64,000 nucleotides of DNA, taken from Deltaproteobacteria bacterium (GTDB lineage Bacteria > Desulfobacterota > Binatia > Binatales > Binataceae). The position numbers and the translations under genes were made by a program. Location of the stretch: the NCBI GenBank assembly GCA_021780225.1, contig JAJXZF010000078.1, forward strand, positions 1 through 64,000, given 5' to 3'. The notes under the pieces are model-generated. The model did not search any database. It had not been told where the DNA came from and saw only the letters and a list, made by a program, of their open reading frames with translations. Below, in pieces: positions 19,065 through 27,520 of this stretch (within the stretch, counting starts at the first letter, position 1; each line of letters opens with the position of its first letter).

Positions 19065-20165
19065 ATGGAGAAGCCAATCATATCAGCGGACTCGCATATC
19101 ACCGAGCCGCCCGGCTGTTACATCGACCATATCGATCCGAAATTTCGCGAGCGGGCGCCGCACATGATTCACGACGACAAGCTCGGCGACATTTTCGTAA
19201 TCGAGGGGATGAACAAACCGATTCCGATGGGCTTGGTCGCGGCCGCCGGCCAGGACGCGGCGGATCTCAAGATATTCGGCGCGAAGTTCGAAGATCTGCA
19301 TCGGGGCGGATGGGATCCCGAGGCGCGGATGGCCGATCAGGTGCGCGACGGCGTCGCCTGCGAAGTCATTTACCCGACCGTCGGCATGATGCTCTGCAAC
19401 CATCCCGATTACGACTACAAGAAGGCCTGCTTCGACGCCTACAACCGCTGGATCGCGCAGTATTGCGCGGCGCATCCGGACCGCCTGATCGGGCTTGGAC
19501 AGACGGCCATGCGCTCGGTCGAGGAGGGAATCGACGACCTGCGCCGGATGAAAGAGATGGGCCTGCGGGGCGTGATGATGCCGGGGAATCCGCAGGTGTC
19601 GGATTACGACGATCCGATCTATGACCCGTTCTGGCAGGCGGCGATCGACATGGAAATGCCGCTGAGCTTCCATATCCTGACCAGCAAGCAGGACAACTGG
19701 AAGACGCGCGGGCCGCGCATCAACAATTTCCTGTCGATCATCCGCGGCAATCAGGACCTGATCGGCACGTTCATTTTCGGCGGCGTCTTCGAGCGCCATC
19801 CGAAGCTCAGGCTGGTATGCGTCGAGGCCGACGCCGGCTGGGTGCCGCATTTCATGTATCGGATGGACCATGCCTACAAGCGCCATCGGAGCTGGATGCT
19901 CAAGGGACGCGAGCTGCAAAAGATGCCGAGCGAGTATTTCCGCGAGCACGTCTATACGACCTTCCAGGACGACTGGGTGGCGTTTCAGATGAAGGATCTG
20001 TGCAACGTCAAGCGGATGATGTGGGCGAACGATTTCCCGCACAGCGATTCGACCTGGCCGTGGTCGCAGGAGGTGCTGGCCGAACACACCAAGCATCTGA
20101 CGCCGGCCGAGAAGGACGCGATTCTGCATGACAACGTCGCGGAGCTCTATCACCTGAGCATCTGA
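19065..20165 (+). CDS. amidohydrolase 2 family protein (COG2159)
   Basis: A 366-residue TIM-barrel metal hydrolase or decarboxylase of the ACMSD/amidohydrolase-2 family. GGAGG at 19053-19057 fixes the ATG at 19065 (seven bases). The N-terminal metal motif is SADSHITEP, where families with HxH often show a DxH; then PTVGMMLCNHPDYDY, GLRGVMMPGNP, SFHILTSKQDN and the late Asp in MWANDFPHSDSTWP, a hallmark of this group. Such enzymes often decarboxylate or hydrolyse aromatic-acid intermediates. The exact reaction cannot be assigned. Confidence 0.9.
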   Translation: MEKPIISADSHITEPPGCYIDHIDPKFRERAPHMIHDDKLGDIFVIEGMNKPIPMGLVAAAGQDAADLKIFGAKFEDLHRGGWDPEARMADQVRDGVACEVIYPTVGMMLCNHPDYDYKKACFDAYNRWIAQYCAAHPDRLIGLGQTAMRSVEEGIDDLRRMKEMGLRGVMMPGNPQVSDYDDPIYDPFWQAAIDMEMPLSFHILTSKQDNWKTRGPRINNFLSIIRGNQDLIGTFIFGGVFERHPKLRLVCVEADAGWVPHFMYRMDHAYKRHRSWMLKGRELQKMPSEYFREHVYTTFQDDWVAFQMKDLCNVKRMMWANDFPHSDSTWPWSQEVLAEHTKHLTPAEKDAILHDNVAELYHLSI

Positions 20166-20184
20166 GGCGCGCGCGAAAATGCGT

Positions 20185-20220
20185 AAAGCGCCGCCGGCGG
20201 ACGACCGTCGGCGGCGCTTT
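20185..20220 (+). terminator. Rho-independent terminator
   Basis: A perfect 12-bp stem AAAGCGCCGCCG (20185-20196) pairs with 20209-20220 around a 12-base loop, followed by CGTTTTCG. It ends the amidohydrolase transcript. Confidence 0.85.
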
Positions 20221-20286
20221 CGTTTTCGGCGCATCGGATATTTAATCGCTCCATATGAATCGTAACGAGGGCCGGAGTTCGACGCG

Positions 20287-21207
20287 ATGAAAGTTCTGGT
20301 GATGGGCGCGGGGGCGGTCGGCGCCTATTTCGGCGCGCGCCTGCAACAGAGCGGAGACGAGGTCGTCTATGGCGCGCGGGGTGCGAATCTCGACGCGATG
20401 CGGACGCGAGGCTTGCAATTCGCGAGCTATCAAGGAGATTTCAGCCTGCGCGTCGTCGCGACCGCCGAACCGCGCGACCATGCGCCGTATGACCTCGTGC
20501 TGTTCTGCGTGAAATCCTACGACACCGAGGCGGCCGCCCGGCAAATCGAAGGATGCCTCGCGGCGGACGGCGTAATCCTGACGCTGCAAAACGGCGTCGA
20601 GAACGAATATCGGTTGGCGGAGATTTTCGGCGGCGGCCGGGTGATGGCGGGCAATTCGCGGATTGGCGCGGAACTGGCGGCGCCCGGCAAAATCGAGCAT
20701 CGCACCGGCGGCGCGATCGAATTCGGCGAACTCGAAGGCGGCGAGACCGAACGCGCGCGCCGCTTGGCCGAGCATTTCCGCAAAGCCGGAATCCTGCAAA
20801 GCCTGGTTGCGGACATCAAGGCCATTCGCTGGGAAAAATTGCTCTGGAACGGCGCGTTCAACACGGTCGCGACGCTGGCCGAGAGCGACGTCGGCGCGCT
20901 GCTTGCCGATGAAGACGCCGTCGCGCTGCTGCGCAACCTGATGGGCGAGATCGCCGCGGCGGCGCGCGCCGAGGGCGTCGCGCTGGGCGACCGCGACATC
21001 GAGCATCAGATCACGCGTTCGCGCGCGGCGTTGAGCGCCGTCCGCCCTTCGACCTTGCAGGACCATCAGCGCGGCAAGCCGCTGGAGTACGAAGCGCTGT
21101 GCGGAGCCGTCGTGCGCGTCGCGCATCGGCACGGAATCGCGGCGCCATACATGGAAGCGGCGTACACCCTGATGAAGCTGATCGACAAACACGGCGGCGG
21201 ACGCTAA
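20287..21207 (+). CDS. panE: ketopantoate reductase family protein
   Basis: A 306-residue 2-dehydropantoate 2-reductase family enzyme, using NADPH to reduce a 2-oxo acid (pantothenate pathway in the classical case). It has the Rossmann loop MGAGAVGAYFGARL, FCVKSYDT, TLQNGVENE, the catalytic Lys in IRWEKLLWNGAFN and the C-terminal RPSTLQDHQRGKPLEYEALCG substrate region. Length is standard. The family also contains enzymes acting on other 2-keto acids, and no other pantothenate genes are near, so the specific role is likely but not certain. It precedes the extradiol dioxygenase on the same strand with about 100 bases between. Confidence 0.85.
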   Translation: MKVLVMGAGAVGAYFGARLQQSGDEVVYGARGANLDAMRTRGLQFASYQGDFSLRVVATAEPRDHAPYDLVLFCVKSYDTEAAARQIEGCLAADGVILTLQNGVENEYRLAEIFGGGRVMAGNSRIGAELAAPGKIEHRTGGAIEFGELEGGETERARRLAEHFRKAGILQSLVADIKAIRWEKLLWNGAFNTVATLAESDVGALLADEDAVALLRNLMGEIAAAARAEGVALGDRDIEHQITRSRAALSAVRPSTLQDHQRGKPLEYEALCGAVVRVAHRHGIAAPYMEAAYTLMKLIDKHGGGR

Positions 21208-21305
21208 CCGTCGCATCGGCGTCCGCTGGCCGAGCGGACGCGGATGAGGCAGTATCGCGATCAAGTGCAGAGATCGCGCAACAATCGCAATCAGGGAGAA
21301 GCGAA

Positions 21306-22214
21306 ATGGCGAGCGTAACGCAGTTGGGATATCTCGGTTTGAGCGTTTCCGACCTGAACGCGTGGCGTAAATTCGCCACGGAGGTGCTGGGCCTCGAGGC
21401 GGCCGACGGCGAAGGCGGCGCGCTGCTGCTGCGGATGGACGAGCACCATCATCGTTTCATCCTCGCCGGCGGCAGCGAGGATGACGTTTCGTTCGTCGGA
21501 TGGGAAGTATCCGATCAGCGAGCATTGCGCGAACTGGCCGCGCAATTGAAGGCAGCGGGCGTCGAATCCGCGGCGGGAACGCCCGACGAAGCGCGCTTGC
21601 GCGGCGTCGCGGAATTCATCAAGCTCCGCGATCCGAGCGGAATCCCGACCGAGGCGTACTACGGTCCGCTGATGACGTTCGAGCGGCCGTTTAAATCGCC
21701 GCGCGCGATCAGCGGCTTTGAGACGGGAACGATGGGCCTTGGCCATATCGTCGTGCGCGTGGACGACGCCGAGCGCAGCCTGCATTTTTATCGCGATCTG
21801 CTCGGGATGCGAATCAGCGATTTCATCGAGATGCGGATGCGGCGGGGGCGGCCGACCGACGCGATCAATCTGACTTTCATGCACTGCAATCCGCGGCATC
21901 ATTCGATCGCATTTGGAAACATACCGGCGCCAAAACGCCTGATGCATTTCATGCTGCAGGTGAAAGCGCTCGACGACGTCGGCTCGACTTACTATCTGGC
22001 GCAGGACCTGGGAATTACGATCACCGGCTCGCTCGGTCGCCATACCAACGACCACATGATGTCGTTCTACATGCGCTCGCCGTCCGGGTTCGAAATCGAG
22101 TATGGCTACGGGGCGCGCACCGTCGACGATGCGACGTGGAAGGTGCAGCGGCACGAAGCGCCCAGCATCTGGGGGCATCGCGGATTGCCGCAGCCGCCAA
22201 AGTCGGCCGCATGA
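21306..22214 (+). CDS. type I extradiol dioxygenase (BphC-like, VOC fold)
   Basis: A 302-residue two-domain vicinal oxygen chelate protein. AGGGAGAA lies just ahead of the ATG at 21306. The C-terminal domain holds the 2-His-1-Glu iron triad expected of 2,3-dihydroxybiphenyl dioxygenases: His in GLGHIVVRV, His in NPRHHSIAFG and Glu in SPSGFEIEYGYG. These enzymes cleave catechols next to the hydroxyls, feeding ring degradation. Length (about 300) is typical of BphC and HsaC. No hydrolase or hydratase of a meta pathway is directly adjacent, although an alpha/beta hydrolase occurs at 12.7 kb. Confidence 0.9.
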   Translation: MASVTQLGYLGLSVSDLNAWRKFATEVLGLEAADGEGGALLLRMDEHHHRFILAGGSEDDVSFVGWEVSDQRALRELAAQLKAAGVESAAGTPDEARLRGVAEFIKLRDPSGIPTEAYYGPLMTFERPFKSPRAISGFETGTMGLGHIVVRVDDAERSLHFYRDLLGMRISDFIEMRMRRGRPTDAINLTFMHCNPRHHSIAFGNIPAPKRLMHFMLQVKALDDVGSTYYLAQDLGITITGSLGRHTNDHMMSFYMRSPSGFEIEYGYGARTVDDATWKVQRHEAPSIWGHRGLPQPPKSAA

Positions 22215-22230
22215 GCGGGCTGGACGCGCG

Positions 22231-22881
22231 TCAGGCCCGCTGATTGAAGCGGTTCATCGCGCGCTCCAAACCATCGCGAATAACGGCCAAAGCCGCTTCG
22301 CCCGCGCGATCGAAGAGCGGCTCGAACGCGGTCATTTCGGCGCGGCCGAGCGGTCGAAGCACATAATCGATATCGCCTTCGGGACCGTCGGGATGGCCGA
22401 TGCCGATGCGAACGCGGTTAAAGTCCTTGCCGATCGCGCCGGCGATCGAGCGCACCCCGCGATTGCCGGCGTCGCCGCCGCCGCATTTGACGCGAAGCTG
22501 ACCCACCGGCAGATCCATGTCGTCGTGAATCACGATGATTCGTGCGGGCGGAATGCGGAAAAAACCGGCGATTCCGGCCACGCAGTCGCCGCTGCGATTA
22601 TAGAAAGTCTCCGGCCGGACCAGCATCAGGATCGAGCCGTCCTCGCGCGCCTCCGCATATTCGCCGTTGAATTTGCGGCGCGAGAAATCGGCACGGCGCG
22701 CGGCGGCCATCCGCTCAACCGTCATGAAGCCGGCGTTGTGGCGGGAGCGTCGATACTGCTCGCCGGGATTGCCAAGACCGACGACCATCCACCGTTCCAA
22801 CCCGGCATCATTGCCGGCGCTATCAGCCTCGGAGGGGCGGGCCGGGCGGAATTTATCGAACAGGCGGCCGATTCGGCTCAT
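22231..22881 (-). CDS. pth: peptidyl-tRNA hydrolase
   Basis: A 216-residue Pth that releases peptides from stalled peptidyl-tRNA. Conserved parts: VVGLGNPGEQY, catalytic His48 in SRHNAGF, Asn95 in PETFYNRSG, and HDDMDLPVGQLR with the catalytic Asp. The usual GGHNG stretch reads AGNRG (residues 138-142), so the positions of E. coli His113 and Asn114 are changed. There is an N-terminal extension of about 30 residues before the first strand. The start at 22881 is supported by TAATG overlap with the hisC stop; an internal Met at residue 32 is an alternative. Confidence 0.9.
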   Translation of the reverse strand: MSRIGRLFDKFRPARPSEADSAGNDAGLERWMVVGLGNPGEQYRRSRHNAGFMTVERMAAARRADFSRRKFNGEYAEAREDGSILMLVRPETFYNRSGDCVAGIAGFFRIPPARIIVIHDDMDLPVGQLRVKCGGGDAGNRGVRSIAGAIGKDFNRVRIGIGHPDGPEGDIDYVLRPLGRAEMTAFEPLFDRAGEAALAVIRDGLERAMNRFNQRA

Positions 22882-24011
22882 TAATCGTCCCGACCGTCAG
22901 CTTGCGGCGCCGATTTCCGGATTTTTGGAACCAGCGGAGCCAGCGCGGCGAACAGCGCGGTCATCTCGGCCGGCGTACCGATCGAAATTCGCAGCGCGTC
23001 GCGAAAAACGGATTTCGGGAAATGCCGCACGAGGATGCCGCGCCGGCGCAACGCGGCCGCAACCGGCGCCATGTCCCGCCCCGGCATCCGCGCCAGCAGA
23101 AAATTCGACGATGATTCAGGTACGTCAAATCCGAGCGCGCGCAGCCGGTTCGCGCTTTGCGCCCGCGTTTTCCTCACGCGCTCAACATTCCGGCGCATCC
23201 ACGCCGCATCCTCGAGAGCGGCCGCGCCGGCGGCGATCGCCGTGCGATTCAGATTGTAGGAATCCTTAACTTTCAGCAGCGACTCTATAATCGCCGGATT
23301 CGCGAACAAAAGACCGAGACGCATCCCCGCGAGCGAGAACGATTTCGACAGCGTCCGCATCACGACGACATTCGGATGCCGTTTCGCGAGATGAAGCGCG
23401 CTGGCGTCCGCGAAGTCCACATAGGCCTCGTCGATCGCGAGGATGCGACCCTTCAGCCGCCGCGCCAGCGCGTCGAGTTCGCGGGCCGGCGCGAGCGTGC
23501 CGCACGGAGAGTTCGGACTGCACACGATCGTAAGCTTGGCTTGTTCACGGCCCAGCGCCTCCAGCGGCGGCGCGTAGTTTTCTTCAAGCGGGATTGCGCT
23601 CACCCGGGCTTCCTGGATTTCGGCGAGCGTGTCGTACAGAGAATAGGTCGGCATCGCATAAGCGACGGCGTCGCCCGGCCCCAGCGCCGCTCGAAACAGC
23701 ATCGCGAGCAATTCGTCGGAACCATTGCCGGCGAGGATCCTGCCGCGCGGAATTTTGTAAAGTTTCGCCGCGGCCGTGACGAAAGCGTCGGAACGCGGCG
23801 GCGGATAAAGGCGCAGCGCCGCGTTTGCGGAATCGATTATGGCCCGCCTGACGCGCGGAGAGGGTGGATACGGATTCTCGTTGGTATTGAGCTTGATCAG
23901 GCGCTGACCGGGGCGCGGCTGTTCTCCCGGCGCATACGGCGCCATCCGTTCAATTGCTTCGCGAAACATCGGCTGTTGTTTTACCTGTTGCGGTTTGAAA
24001 GCGCGAGCCAA
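22881..24011 (-). CDS. hisC: histidinol-phosphate aminotransferase
   Basis: A 376-residue PLP aminotransferase (fold I) for the histidinol-phosphate step of histidine synthesis. Signatures: LNTNENPYPPSP, GNGSDELL, CSPNSPCGT, AIDEAYVDFA, the PLP Lys in RTLSKSFSLAGMRLG, and NFLLARMP. All key positions are present. The listed start is a TTG directly after the cutA stop; an ATG at 23969 (MFREAIERM) is equally possible and would still leave a complete fold. No other his gene is nearby. The hisC stop overlaps the pth start. Confidence 0.92.
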   Translation of the reverse strand: MARAFKPQQVKQQPMFREAIERMAPYAPGEQPRPGQRLIKLNTNENPYPPSPRVRRAIIDSANAALRLYPPPRSDAFVTAAAKLYKIPRGRILAGNGSDELLAMLFRAALGPGDAVAYAMPTYSLYDTLAEIQEARVSAIPLEENYAPPLEALGREQAKLTIVCSPNSPCGTLAPARELDALARRLKGRILAIDEAYVDFADASALHLAKRHPNVVVMRTLSKSFSLAGMRLGLLFANPAIIESLLKVKDSYNLNRTAIAAGAAALEDAAWMRRNVERVRKTRAQSANRLRALGFDVPESSSNFLLARMPGRDMAPVAAALRRRGILVRHFPKSVFRDALRISIGTPAEMTALFAALAPLVPKIRKSAPQADGRDD

Positions 24012-24012
24012 T

Positions 24013-24417
24013 TCAGCCGCGCGCCGGCGATCGCCGCGTTCGTTTGATCGGAGCGGCCGTTTCGCACAGCCATCGAAGGTATGCCGCCGAGCCGCCGGCG
24101 ATCGAAAGCGCGATCACCTCAGGCGTTTCATAGGAGTGCATTGCCAGGATTCGCCGCTCCATCTTTTTGTATTGTGCGACGGTCGTCTTGATCAGCAGCA
24201 GCCATTCCCGGTCGTCCTCGACGGCGCCGCGCCAGCGATAAATCGAGCGGATGTTGGGAATCATATTCACGCACGCAGCAAGCCTTTCTTCCACGAGAGA
24301 GCGCGCAATCGCGACCGCCTGTTCCTCGCCCGCGGCGGTTGCGAGCGCAAGACGCGCGCGCGCAGCGCCGGTCCGTGCTGAACGAATCCGTGCGCCGCCG
24401 CCAGCTTTTCCCGCCAT
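24013..24417 (-). CDS. cutA: divalent-cation tolerance protein CutA
   Basis: A 134-residue CutA1-type protein, a small ferredoxin-like trimer. The family core is clear: ATAAGEEQAVAIARSLVEE, ACVNMIPNIRSIYRWRG, LLLIKTT and the HSYETPEVIAL segment. The start at 24417 is selected because AGAGGAGG lies six bases upstream; an ATG at 24435 overlapping the stop of the AsmA-like gene is the alternative. It may bind divalent metals, though the cellular role of CutA is debated. It is cotranscribed with the AsmA-like gene and hisC. Confidence 0.93.
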   Translation of the reverse strand: MAGKAGGGARIRSARTGAARARLALATAAGEEQAVAIARSLVEERLAACVNMIPNIRSIYRWRGAVEDDREWLLLIKTTVAQYKKMERRILAMHSYETPEVIALSIAGGSAAYLRWLCETAAPIKRTRRSPARG

Positions 24418-24431
24418 TTGCGGCCTCCTCT

Positions 24432-27400
24432 TCATGGCTTGATCGTATTCGGCGCAATCAGATTGATCGGCAGGCTGAGCGTCTTGGCGAGGAACTCGGC
24501 GACCGAAGTAATCGGTTGCGGCACGACCGCGGGATCGTCGATCGGTCCGTAAACGCGAAAATAAGCGGCGACGAGTCCCTTGCTGCCGGCGGCAAGATTG
24601 CGGCCGATCAACGGAATATGGCCAATGAACCAATTGAACGAATCGAACGGTATCAACGCGACATGCATGTTCATGGCGGCGTTGCCGGCGTCCACCGACC
24701 CGCTGGCGACGATTTCCATGACCGGACCGCGCAATTTGAAATTTTTGGTCTCGAAAATTCCGTTCGCGCCGGCCGCGTCGCAACTTAATTTGGTGAACGG
24801 AATTCCGGATGCGCTCGGATCCGGCAGGCGCGCGGTAAGCCAATTTTTAACGTCGATGAAGCTCAGAATCCGGCTGATAACGGCGAACCGGTTAAGCGTT
24901 CCGTTCGTCGCTTCGATTCCTATGTTACCGCGCATCGACGAAAAAAAGTCCACGTCAGTATCAGCCCAGATATCGACCTTCGTCGCCAGCTTGCCCACAA
25001 TCGCCGGCTTGCGGTTCCCTGAAAGCAGGAAAATTTGCGCCGCATCCATCTGCGCGCCGAGTCCGACGATATGTATCCAGTTGTCGGGACCGGTGAGGCC
25101 GGAAATCGTGAGTCGTACGCGGCCGCCAAGCGCTCGCGAACCAAAATTATAGACGCGCCAGTGGCCGCCGCCTCTTTCAAAGTCGGTGGCCATATTCTTC
25201 ATGATCAGGTTTCCGAACTTCGCGCGTTGCGCTTTCAGATGCCCAAACACCGGAAACGGAAAATCCGTGACTTTGGTTTTCGGCAACCATGGCATTCGGA
25301 TAAATTTCAGCGCCGCGAAATCGAAAGCCGCCGCGTCCGCGGCAATTTCTACTTTCGGATCCGCCAGTTGCGCCACCTTGATCTTCAAATCGACCGGCTT
25401 TCCTTCAAACGCCGCGCCCGGCACGTTTAAATCGAGACCGGTTCCATTCAGCGCGACCGTCGCGGAATTCACCAGGATCGGCGATCGCAGGAAACCAAAA
25501 CCCAAATCGCCGCCGCCCATCGTGAGCGCGCCTGTAATAGTGGGCGCGCGATTATTCGAAGAATCGCTGTTGACATTCAGCCTGCCGTCAACGGGGCCGT
25601 GGACATGCAACTGCTTCGCGTCGACGAACAGCGGGAGCCAGCGTTCGGCGCGAATCTGATGCGCCTCCACGGTAAAGTTTTCAAACCGCGGATAAGGCGC
25701 ACCCGGTCCAATTGCGCCTCCGAGCACGAGATTGCCGCCGCCGGGCAGCGACGGCGATACTTTCAGACTCTTCACCCGCAAGCCGGCGGGACCTGCGGCG
25801 ATCGCGCCGCCGTCAAAATCGATTTGCGCGGGCGCACCGCGTATCTTCAAGCCCAGCCGTTCGGGCGACACGTCAAATGAATATTCGCCAGGCGCTCGCA
25901 ATCGCAGATTTATCAGGCGTCCGGCGGCGCTGGCGTATATGTTCGCGGAGCCGCTCGCGCCCTCCAATCGATCGGCCCACGCCAGTTTGCGCGACGCGAT
26001 CAGCGGCGCCGTCAGCGCGAATAGTTCGCCCGCGTCGAAATTGCCGCTTCCCCGTATTCGATAGGAAATCTCTCGCGGCGCATCGCGAAGTTGGGCCTCG
26101 CCATCGATTTTTTTCAGGTCCGATTGACCGAGAAACCCGGAAGCGCGGCTGAGCGCCAGCTTCCCACCATCATAAGCGACCGACGCCGATATGCGGCGGA
26201 AAGCAGGCAATCCCGACCCCGCGGGCGAGTCGTATCCAGCGTCGACGACAGACGCATCAAGCATCAGAGCGTCGCGGATCGTGAACGCGGTCCAATTCCG
26301 CAGAGGCTCGGCGGTTTGCAGCACGGCTTTGGCCAACCGCACCTTGCCGGAGGTCAGGCGCCCCAGCGCCGCATTCAGCCAAGACGGAACCGCGCGGAGA
26401 TGCCGCAGTTGAGCCGCGACCGTCGCGATTTGGAACGCGCCGTCGCTCACGCTGAGGCTGATCGTCCGATCGGGGTCGTAGGGCGATCCGATTTCGAGGG
26501 CGCCCGCAATCACCGCCGACTGGTCCCTGAAAACCTCCACCTGGCTCAATTGCATTCGCGCGGTGGAGGCGTTGAACCGCGATCGGAGCGCGCAGTTCCC
26601 CAGCATGATCGGAGAGGATAGCGCCCCGCCGGAAACGGCTAGTCGCGTGAAATCGGCGTCTTCGGCGCCTGCCACTTCGCCATTGCGCGACATGGAGAAG
26701 CGGACAAAACCGGTGGCCGAGCCGGTCGCTTTCAAACCCGCAGGTCCTTCAAACCCGCCCAATTCGAGACCGTGGAAAACCATCCTGCCAACCAGGATCG
26801 GCCCGACCTCCGGCCCGGGATCCATCCCGAGACGCACATTCCCCGACAGGTCGAGTCCGGCGAACGGCGCATGCGTCCAGTGCGCGTCGAAGTCGAGCAG
26901 CCACGGCAGATGTCCCGGACGGCGATGTTCCTTGCGGGCGACAACGGTGAATTCGTCTATCAATGGCGTGGAATCGACGTCGTGCAATTGCGCGTGGTGA
27001 ACTTCAACCTGATAGGTGACGTCGCCGATCGCATCCAGCGCGGCAAGCAGGTAGTCCGCGGCTGCCACATCCGGTTTTGGCAATCCGTGCGGAGTCAGCC
27101 CGGCGGCGCTCGCGGGAATCCGAACTATCGGCCGATCGAGTTCAAGCGAATGCAGCGGCAAACCGGCGCTTGCGAAAATCGCGTGATAATTCACGACCGC
27201 GCGAAGATCGTCGAGCGTGGCCACCTGGCGTCCCTGATAGTAGACGGCCGGGCGCTCGAGCAGCACGTTCAGATGCCCGCCGAATCTCAACCGGGTCCGC
27301 GCCGGCCGAATTTCGAGTCCGGTTCCGGCATTGATGCGCGCGAGCACGGCGGCGACGACCGCCGGCTGATTGTGAAACGCGACCACGATCACGCTCCCGG

Positions 27401-27452
27401 CCAAAACCACGATGACCAAGACAATCGCCAGCAGTACGCGCAGTAACCTCAT
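24432..27452 (-). CDS. AsmA-like inner-membrane anchored periplasmic protein
   Basis: A 1006-residue protein with one N-terminal membrane anchor (LLRVLLAIVLVIVVLAGSVIVV) and a very long periplasmic beta-rich part. The AsmA family start is visible (RINAGTGLEIRPARTRLRFGG) as is the AsmA-like C-terminal region (GNIGIEATNGTLNRFAVISR through FNWFIGHIPLIGRNLA and VYGPIDDPAVVP). YhdP/TamB-type relatives form hydrophobic grooves that carry phospholipids between membranes; the same is inferred here. It lies between typA and cutA on the same strand, with ATGA contact to the cutA region. Confidence 0.85.
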   Translation of the reverse strand: MRLLRVLLAIVLVIVVLAGSVIVVAFHNQPAVVAAVLARINAGTGLEIRPARTRLRFGGHLNVLLERPAVYYQGRQVATLDDLRAVVNYHAIFASAGLPLHSLELDRPIVRIPASAAGLTPHGLPKPDVAAADYLLAALDAIGDVTYQVEVHHAQLHDVDSTPLIDEFTVVARKEHRRPGHLPWLLDFDAHWTHAPFAGLDLSGNVRLGMDPGPEVGPILVGRMVFHGLELGGFEGPAGLKATGSATGFVRFSMSRNGEVAGAEDADFTRLAVSGGALSSPIMLGNCALRSRFNASTARMQLSQVEVFRDQSAVIAGALEIGSPYDPDRTISLSVSDGAFQIATVAAQLRHLRAVPSWLNAALGRLTSGKVRLAKAVLQTAEPLRNWTAFTIRDALMLDASVVDAGYDSPAGSGLPAFRRISASVAYDGGKLALSRASGFLGQSDLKKIDGEAQLRDAPREISYRIRGSGNFDAGELFALTAPLIASRKLAWADRLEGASGSANIYASAAGRLINLRLRAPGEYSFDVSPERLGLKIRGAPAQIDFDGGAIAAGPAGLRVKSLKVSPSLPGGGNLVLGGAIGPGAPYPRFENFTVEAHQIRAERWLPLFVDAKQLHVHGPVDGRLNVNSDSSNNRAPTITGALTMGGGDLGFGFLRSPILVNSATVALNGTGLDLNVPGAAFEGKPVDLKIKVAQLADPKVEIAADAAAFDFAALKFIRMPWLPKTKVTDFPFPVFGHLKAQRAKFGNLIMKNMATDFERGGGHWRVYNFGSRALGGRVRLTISGLTGPDNWIHIVGLGAQMDAAQIFLLSGNRKPAIVGKLATKVDIWADTDVDFFSSMRGNIGIEATNGTLNRFAVISRILSFIDVKNWLTARLPDPSASGIPFTKLSCDAAGANGIFETKNFKLRGPVMEIVASGSVDAGNAAMNMHVALIPFDSFNWFIGHIPLIGRNLAAGSKGLVAAYFRVYGPIDDPAVVPQPITSVAEFLAKTLSLPINLIAPNTIKP

Positions 27453-27520
27453 CGGACTCGACGTGGGTCGAATTTTCCGCCGCGCCGAAGAGATTTACAA
27501 ATTTAAATTGATTCCCGCCG

